Below are positions 23,805 to 27,557 of a stretch of DNA of 27,557 nt, in pieces (positions within the stretch are counted from its first letter, which is position 1; each line of letters starts with the position of its first letter). Source of the DNA: JBDRGD01 sp043818095. Its GTDB lineage: Bacteria; Chloroflexota; Dehalococcoidia; Dehalococcoidales; RBG-16-60-22. The position numbers and the translations under genes are program-made. The stretch covers positions 1-27,557 of the forward strand of contig JBDRGD010000049.1 in NCBI GenBank assembly GCA_043818095.1, read 5' to 3'. Below the pieces are notes generated by a model. The model did not search any database and had not been told where the DNA came from. It worked only from the letters and a program-made list of their open reading frames with translations.

Positions 23805-24928
23805 TGAAACCGGAAAACGCCGTCAGCCAGCCTATGAGCCAGCTGCTTACCCCCAGGCTGCACCTCGTCGCCTGGGAGCTGACGCGCAGCTGTAACCTCC
23901 TTTGCGCCCACTGCCGGGGCGAAGCCACCCCGGACAGCTATCCCGATGAACTGACCACCGCGGAATGCTACCGCCTCATCGACCAGATACGGGAGGTGGG
24001 GCAACCGATTCTTATCCTCACCGGCGGGGAGCCGCTGCGCCGCCCCGATTTTTTGGAAATCGCCCGCTACGCCGCCGGGAAAGGGCTGCGGGTGGTCATG
24101 GGCACCAACGGCACCCTGATTACGGAGGAAATCGCGGCGCAGCTGAAGACGGTCCCCGTTACCCGGCTGGGCATCAGCCTGGACTTCCCCCGGGCGGCGG
24201 AGCAGGACGAGTTCCGCGGGCAGGCGGGCGCCTATGACGCGGCGCTGGAGGGCATCGCCCACGCGCGCCGGGCGGGGATTGATATCCAGATTAACAGCAC
24301 CGTCACCAGCCTCAACGTGGACTACCTGGAAGACCTGCTGGCGCTCGCCCTGGAGGTGGGCGCGGTGGCCTTTCACCCCTTCATGCTCGTGCCGACGGGG
24401 CGGGGCAAGGGGCTGTCATCGGTGGCGCTGCCCCCGGAGCGCTACGAGGAGACCATCAACTGGATATACGACCGGCAGAAAGAGCTGGGGGATAGAATCT
24501 TTTTCAAACCCACGGACGCCCCCCACTACCTCCGGGTGGTGCGGCAGCGCGCCCGGCAGGACGGACCGCCGCCGCCCGCCGCCGGAGGGCACCCCACCAA
24601 CGCCATCACCCGCGGCTGCCTGGCGGGCACCGGCTTCTGCTTCGTCTCCTCCCGGGGCATCGTAAAAGGGTGCGGCTACCTGGACGTGCCCGCGGGCAGT
24701 ATCAAGCAGGCGACCTTCGCCGAGGTCTGGGAAAACTCCCCCCTTTTCCTCCGCCTGAGGGATTTGGGCAACCTCAAGGGCAAGTGCGGTCGCTGCGAAT
24801 ACATTCGGATATGCGGCGGCTGCCGGGCCAGGGCTTACGAAGCGACGGGCGATTACCTGGCAGAGGAGCCCTACTGCATCTACGAACCGCGGGCGCGGGC
24901 AGCGGCCGCCGCGGAGATGGCGGACTAG
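23804..24928 (+). CDS. ahbD: Heme b synthase (AhbD radical SAM enzyme)
   Basis: The 374-aa enzyme should convert two propionates of Fe-coproporphyrin III into vinyl groups, giving heme b, by radical SAM chemistry without oxygen. The radical SAM cysteines are Cys30, Cys34 and Cys37 (CNLLCAHC) and the SAM motif is LTGGEPLRRPD. The C-terminal auxiliary-cluster region has Cys272, Cys279, Cys290, Cys328, Cys331, Cys337, Cys340 and Cys358, the AhbD pattern. The start is the ATG at 23804-23806, which overlaps the ahbC stop by one base (TGATG); an in-frame extension upstream reads through ahbC in another frame and is not real. A proline-rich insert lies at about 252-262. Confidence 0.9.
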   Translation: MKPENAVSQPMSQLLTPRLHLVAWELTRSCNLLCAHCRGEATPDSYPDELTTAECYRLIDQIREVGQPILILTGGEPLRRPDFLEIARYAAGKGLRVVMGTNGTLITEEIAAQLKTVPVTRLGISLDFPRAAEQDEFRGQAGAYDAALEGIAHARRAGIDIQINSTVTSLNVDYLEDLLALALEVGAVAFHPFMLVPTGRGKGLSSVALPPERYEETINWIYDRQKELGDRIFFKPTDAPHYLRVVRQRARQDGPPPPAAGGHPTNAITRGCLAGTGFCFVSSRGIVKGCGYLDVPAGSIKQATFAEVWENSPLFLRLRDLGNLKGKCGRCEYIRICGGCRARAYEATGDYLAEEPYCIYEPRARAAAAAEMAD

Positions 24929-24929
24929 C

Positions 24930-25910
24930 ATGATGAATCTCAACGATACCGCGGGAAAGCTGGTGGGCGGCCTGCAGGCGGACTTCCCGCTGACGGAGCA
25001 GCCCTACGCCGACCTCGGAAAAAACCTGAATATCAGCGAAGCCGAGGTGATAACCATTATCCGGCAGTTGCAGGACGAGGGAATCCTCCGCCAGATGGGC
25101 GCGGTCTTTGACGCCCGCCACCTGGGCTACCGGACCACGCTGGTCGCCATGAAAGTCGCCCCCGCACGCATGGAGCGTGCCGCCGCCGTCATCCGCGAGC
25201 ACCCGGGCATCAGCCACGGCTACGAGAGGAAGCATGACCTGAATCTCTGGTGCACGCTGGCGGCGCGCAGCCAGGCTGCCCTGAAAGCGGAGGTGGAGCG
25301 TCTCGGGGAGGACACCGGGGCGGAGGTCTGCTTCTCGCTGCCGGCGCGCCGGCTTTTCAAGCTGCGGACCTATTTCGCCCCCGGGAACGACGCCCCCACC
25401 GGCACCGGGACCAGCGCTCCTGAGAAAACGACCGGCGAGACGCCCCTTTCCGGAGAGGACCGGGCGGTCATCAACGCCCTCCAGCGGGGCCTGCCGCTGG
25501 CCTCCCGTCCCTTTGCCCCCCTCTCCGCCGCCGCCGGCATGGACGAGGCGGCATTCCTGGCGCGCTGCCGCACGCTGCTCCGCCGCGGCATTATCCGGCG
25601 CTTCAGCGCCGCGGTCAACCACCGCCGCGCCGGTTTCAACGCGAACGCCATGACCTGCTGGGTAGCCCCCCCGGAGAAGATAGATGCCGCCGCCCGGCAG
25701 CTGACCGCCCTGCGCCAGGTCAGCCACTGCTACGAGAGACAGACCAACCCGCACTGGCGCTATAACCTCTTCGCCATGATTCACGGCGCGGACCGGGAGT
25801 CCTGCCGGGAAATCGCCGATAAGGTGTCCGCGGAGACCGGACTGGAGGAACGCGTGGTCCTTTTCAGCTCGCGCGAAATTAAAAAGACGAGGGTGCCATA
25901 CCCGGTATGA
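24930..25910 (+). CDS. ahbAB: Siroheme decarboxylase, AhbA-AhbB fusion
   Basis: Siroheme decarboxylase removes two carboxyl groups from siroheme to give 12,18-didecarboxysiroheme. AhbA and AhbB are usually two proteins; here both are in one 326-aa chain. Residues 1-150 are AhbA-like: a winged-helix start, RQMGAVFDARHLGYRTTLVAMKV and the end CFSLPARRLFKLRTYF. Residues 173-326 are AhbB-like: IIRRFSAAVNHRRAGFNANAMTCWV (221-245) and VSHCYERQTNPHWRYNLFAMIH (264-285). The linker (151-172) is rich in Thr, Gly and Pro. The histidines at 96 and 266 sit at the conserved position in each half. Two ATG codons in a row (24930 and 24933) are possible starts. NirDL of the heme d1 route shows the same kind of fusion. 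Confidence 0.9.
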   Translation: MMNLNDTAGKLVGGLQADFPLTEQPYADLGKNLNISEAEVITIIRQLQDEGILRQMGAVFDARHLGYRTTLVAMKVAPARMERAAAVIREHPGISHGYERKHDLNLWCTLAARSQAALKAEVERLGEDTGAEVCFSLPARRLFKLRTYFAPGNDAPTGTGTSAPEKTTGETPLSGEDRAVINALQRGLPLASRPFAPLSAAAGMDEAAFLARCRTLLRRGIIRRFSAAVNHRRAGFNANAMTCWVAPPEKIDAAARQLTALRQVSHCYERQTNPHWRYNLFAMIHGADRESCREIADKVSAETGLEERVVLFSSREIKKTRVPYPV

Positions 25911-26554
25911 CGGAGGAGATGAGCTACTATCCGGTCTTCCTGAACCTCACCGGGCGGAAATGCCTGGTGGTGGGCGGCGGGGAGGTGGCCCGGCGCAAGG
26001 TCGGCCTGCTGTGGGAGCACGGCGCCGCCGTGTCGGTCGTCAGCCCGGAAATCTGCCCGGAGCTGGCGGCGCTGGGGGAACGGGGGGGAATCGCCGCGCA
26101 CCGGCGCGCTTACCGGGCGGAGGACCTGGCCGACTGCTTTGTCGTCATCGCGGCGACGGATGATAGCGAGACCAACCGCCGCGTTTCGGCGGACGCCCGC
26201 CGGAAGGGTGTCCTCGTCAACGTGGTGGATGACGCGGGAAACTCCGACTTTATCCTGCCTGCTTCGTTAAGCCGCGGCGCGATTACCGTGGCGGTTGCTA
26301 CCGCCGGGAAAAGCCCGGCGCTGGCGCGGAAAATCCGGGACCACCTGGACAAAGAGCTCTCCACCGAGTACGCCCGGCTGGCGGAGCTCGTCAGTGAAGT
26401 GCGCGGGGAGCTGCGGCGGCGGGGCGTACGCATCGATGCCGAACGGTGGCAGGAAGCCCTGGAGCTGGAGCCGCTGCTGGCGCTGCTGCGCCGGGGCGAA
26501 AACGGCCGCGCCCGTGACCTCCTCCTCCGCAAGCTGGGAGCGGCATCACCATAA
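25907..26554 (+). CDS. Precorrin-2 dehydrogenase / sirohydrochlorin ferrochelatase (CysG N-terminal/SirC type)
   Basis: The 215-aa protein would oxidise precorrin-2 to sirohydrochlorin with NAD+ and perhaps insert iron to make siroheme, which feeds the AhbAB step. The NAD-binding loop is VVGGGEVARRK (21-31) and the conserved acidic motif NVVDDAGNSDFI (105-116) holds the catalytic aspartate. The length fits a stand-alone enzyme without the methyltransferase half of CysG. The ATG overlaps the ahbAB stop by four bases. Whether it has ferrochelatase activity cannot be told from the sequence. Confidence 0.9.
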   Translation: MTEEMSYYPVFLNLTGRKCLVVGGGEVARRKVGLLWEHGAAVSVVSPEICPELAALGERGGIAAHRRAYRAEDLADCFVVIAATDDSETNRRVSADARRKGVLVNVVDDAGNSDFILPASLSRGAITVAVATAGKSPALARKIRDHLDKELSTEYARLAELVSEVRGELRRRGVRIDAERWQEALELEPLLALLRRGENGRARDLLLRKLGAASP

Positions 26555-26574
26555 CTTTGGAAAGGTAATTACCG

Positions 26575-27557
26575 ATGAATCTCTGTCTGGTAGGACTGAA
26601 TCACCGCACGGCTCCGGTTGCCATCCGGGAAAAAGCCGCCGTGCGTACGGCCAAACTCAGCGAGGCGCTGGAAGCGCTGCGTGAATGCGCCCCCCACGGC
26701 GTCGTCCTCTCCACCTGTAACCGCACGGAAATCTACACCGTCCCCGACAGCACCCTCTTCCCCGAGGCGGCCAGCCTCGAGTTCCTGCGGACGCACCTGG
26801 AGGTCCCGGAAAACTCCCTGCGGGAGCATATTTATACCGCTTTTGGCCAGGCGGCGGTGACCCACCTCCTCCGCACCGCCAGCGGCCTGGACTCCATGGT
26901 CCTCGGGGAGTATGAGGTCCTGGGGCAGGTGCGGCAGGCGCTGGAAGCGGCGGAAGCGGCGAAGATGGTGAACCTGCCCCTGCGCCATATCTTTCAGAGC
27001 GCCGTCCGCACCGGCAGGAACGTCCGCGAGGAGACCGGCATCAGCAAGAATGCCTTCTCCGTGAGCTCGGTGGCGGTGGACCTGGCCGCCCGGGCAACCG
27101 GCGACCTCGGCAGGAGCCGGATGCTCGTCGTCGGGGCGGGAGAAGCGGGCAAACTGGTCGCTAAAGCCGCGAAGGACCGTGGCGTCTCCCGGATTACCGT
27201 CGCCAGCCGGACGCAGGAGCGCGCCGCCAGCCTGACCGAGATGCTCGGAGGCAGCCCCGTCAGCCTCAACAACCTGGGCGAAGAGCTGCCTTCCTGCGAC
27301 ATCGTCGTCACCTGTGCCGACGCCCCCCACTGCCTCCTGGACGTCAACCAGGTCGCCGCGGCGATGAACGTCCGCCCGGCGGTCCCCCTGGTCATTATCG
27401 ATATCGCGGTGCCCCACAACGTGGCGCCTAGGGTCACGGAAATCGAGAACGTTTTCCTGTATAATATTGATGACCTCTCCCGGATTGCGGAGCAGAACCG
27501 CCGCCAGCGCGAGGCGGAGACGGGCAAAGCGGAAGGGATAATCACCGGGGAGGTGAG
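26575..27557 (+). CDS. hemA: Glutamyl-tRNA reductase (partial, runs off window end)
   Basis: The first 327 codons of HemA are present and no stop is reached. The enzyme reduces Glu-tRNA to glutamate-1-semialdehyde with NADPH, the first committed step of C5 tetrapyrrole synthesis. The nucleophile is Cys48 (LSTCNRTEIY). The substrate-recognition stretch THLLRTASGLDSMVLGE is at 96-112, and the NADPH-binding loop GAGEAG is at 187-192. The ATG at 26575 follows GGAAAGG by about eight bases and lies 20 bases after the previous stop. A complete protein would be about 430 aa, so roughly 100 residues lie beyond the window. Confidence 0.95.
   Translation, partial: MNLCLVGLNHRTAPVAIREKAAVRTAKLSEALEALRECAPHGVVLSTCNRTEIYTVPDSTLFPEAASLEFLRTHLEVPENSLREHIYTAFGQAAVTHLLRTASGLDSMVLGEYEVLGQVRQALEAAEAAKMVNLPLRHIFQSAVRTGRNVREETGISKNAFSVSSVAVDLAARATGDLGRSRMLVVGAGEAGKLVAKAAKDRGVSRITVASRTQERAASLTEMLGGSPVSLNNLGEELPSCDIVVTCADAPHCLLDVNQVAAAMNVRPAVPLVIIDIAVPHNVAPRVTEIENVFLYNIDDLSRIAEQNRRQREAETGKAEGIITGEV

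Overview
This is a GC-rich window with tightly packed genes. Gene content points to a strict anaerobe, most likely a member of Chloroflexota class Dehalococcoidia; that placement is an inference from gene families, not a phylogenetic result. The clues are the siroheme-dependent (Ahb) route to heme, a DMSO-reductase-family molybdoenzyme with a small ferredoxin subunit, an SCP-x-type thiolase paired with a DUF35 zinc-ribbon protein, a DUF362 protein, and DUF5658 and DUF5752 proteins. No rRNA, tRNA, transposase, phage gene or CRISPR array was seen.

Layout. 2-2550 (minus): molybdopterin oxidoreductase and its two-cluster ferredoxin. 2758-5868 (plus): DUF35 protein, thiolase-like protein and DUF362 protein, with a sigma70-like promoter in front and a strong terminator behind. 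5949-6731 (minus): enoyl-CoA hydratase. 7007-7324 (plus): small DUF5658 membrane protein. 7343-8278 (minus): aldo/keto reductase. 8383-8472: a palindromic repeat. 8535-10942 (minus): a GNAT/deacetylase fusion and a MarC-type membrane protein. 11031-11692 (minus): a DUF5752 protein and a winged-helix regulator.

11963-15772 (plus): an overlapping three-gene operon encoding lysine 2,3-aminomutase, a D-Ala-D-Ala-ligase-like ATP-grasp enzyme, and a second ATP-grasp enzyme fused to a GNAT acetyltransferase. It is divergent from the winged-helix gene. The space between them holds an array of ATTCT(A/G)GTAT-like repeats, including two 24-bp dyads, one of which is centred on the -10 box. I read this as a candidate undescribed pathway that makes a beta-lysine-containing, possibly acetylated, peptide-like small molecule under local transcriptional control. 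The genes and repeats are visible; the product is inference.

15791-21665 (minus): a complete five-gene oligopeptide/dipeptide ABC importer (binding lipoprotein, two permeases, two ATPases). 22003-27557 (plus): a MerR-like regulator followed by ahbC, ahbD, a fused ahbA-ahbB, precorrin-2 dehydrogenase/ferrochelatase and hemA, which runs off the window end. These genes cover entry into tetrapyrrole synthesis (HemA), the precorrin-2-to-siroheme step, and the conversion of siroheme to heme b through decarboxylation (AhbAB), removal of acetate side chains (AhbC) and final decarboxylation to vinyl groups (AhbD). The middle steps (HemB, HemC, HemD, the methyltransferase) are presumably encoded beyond the window.
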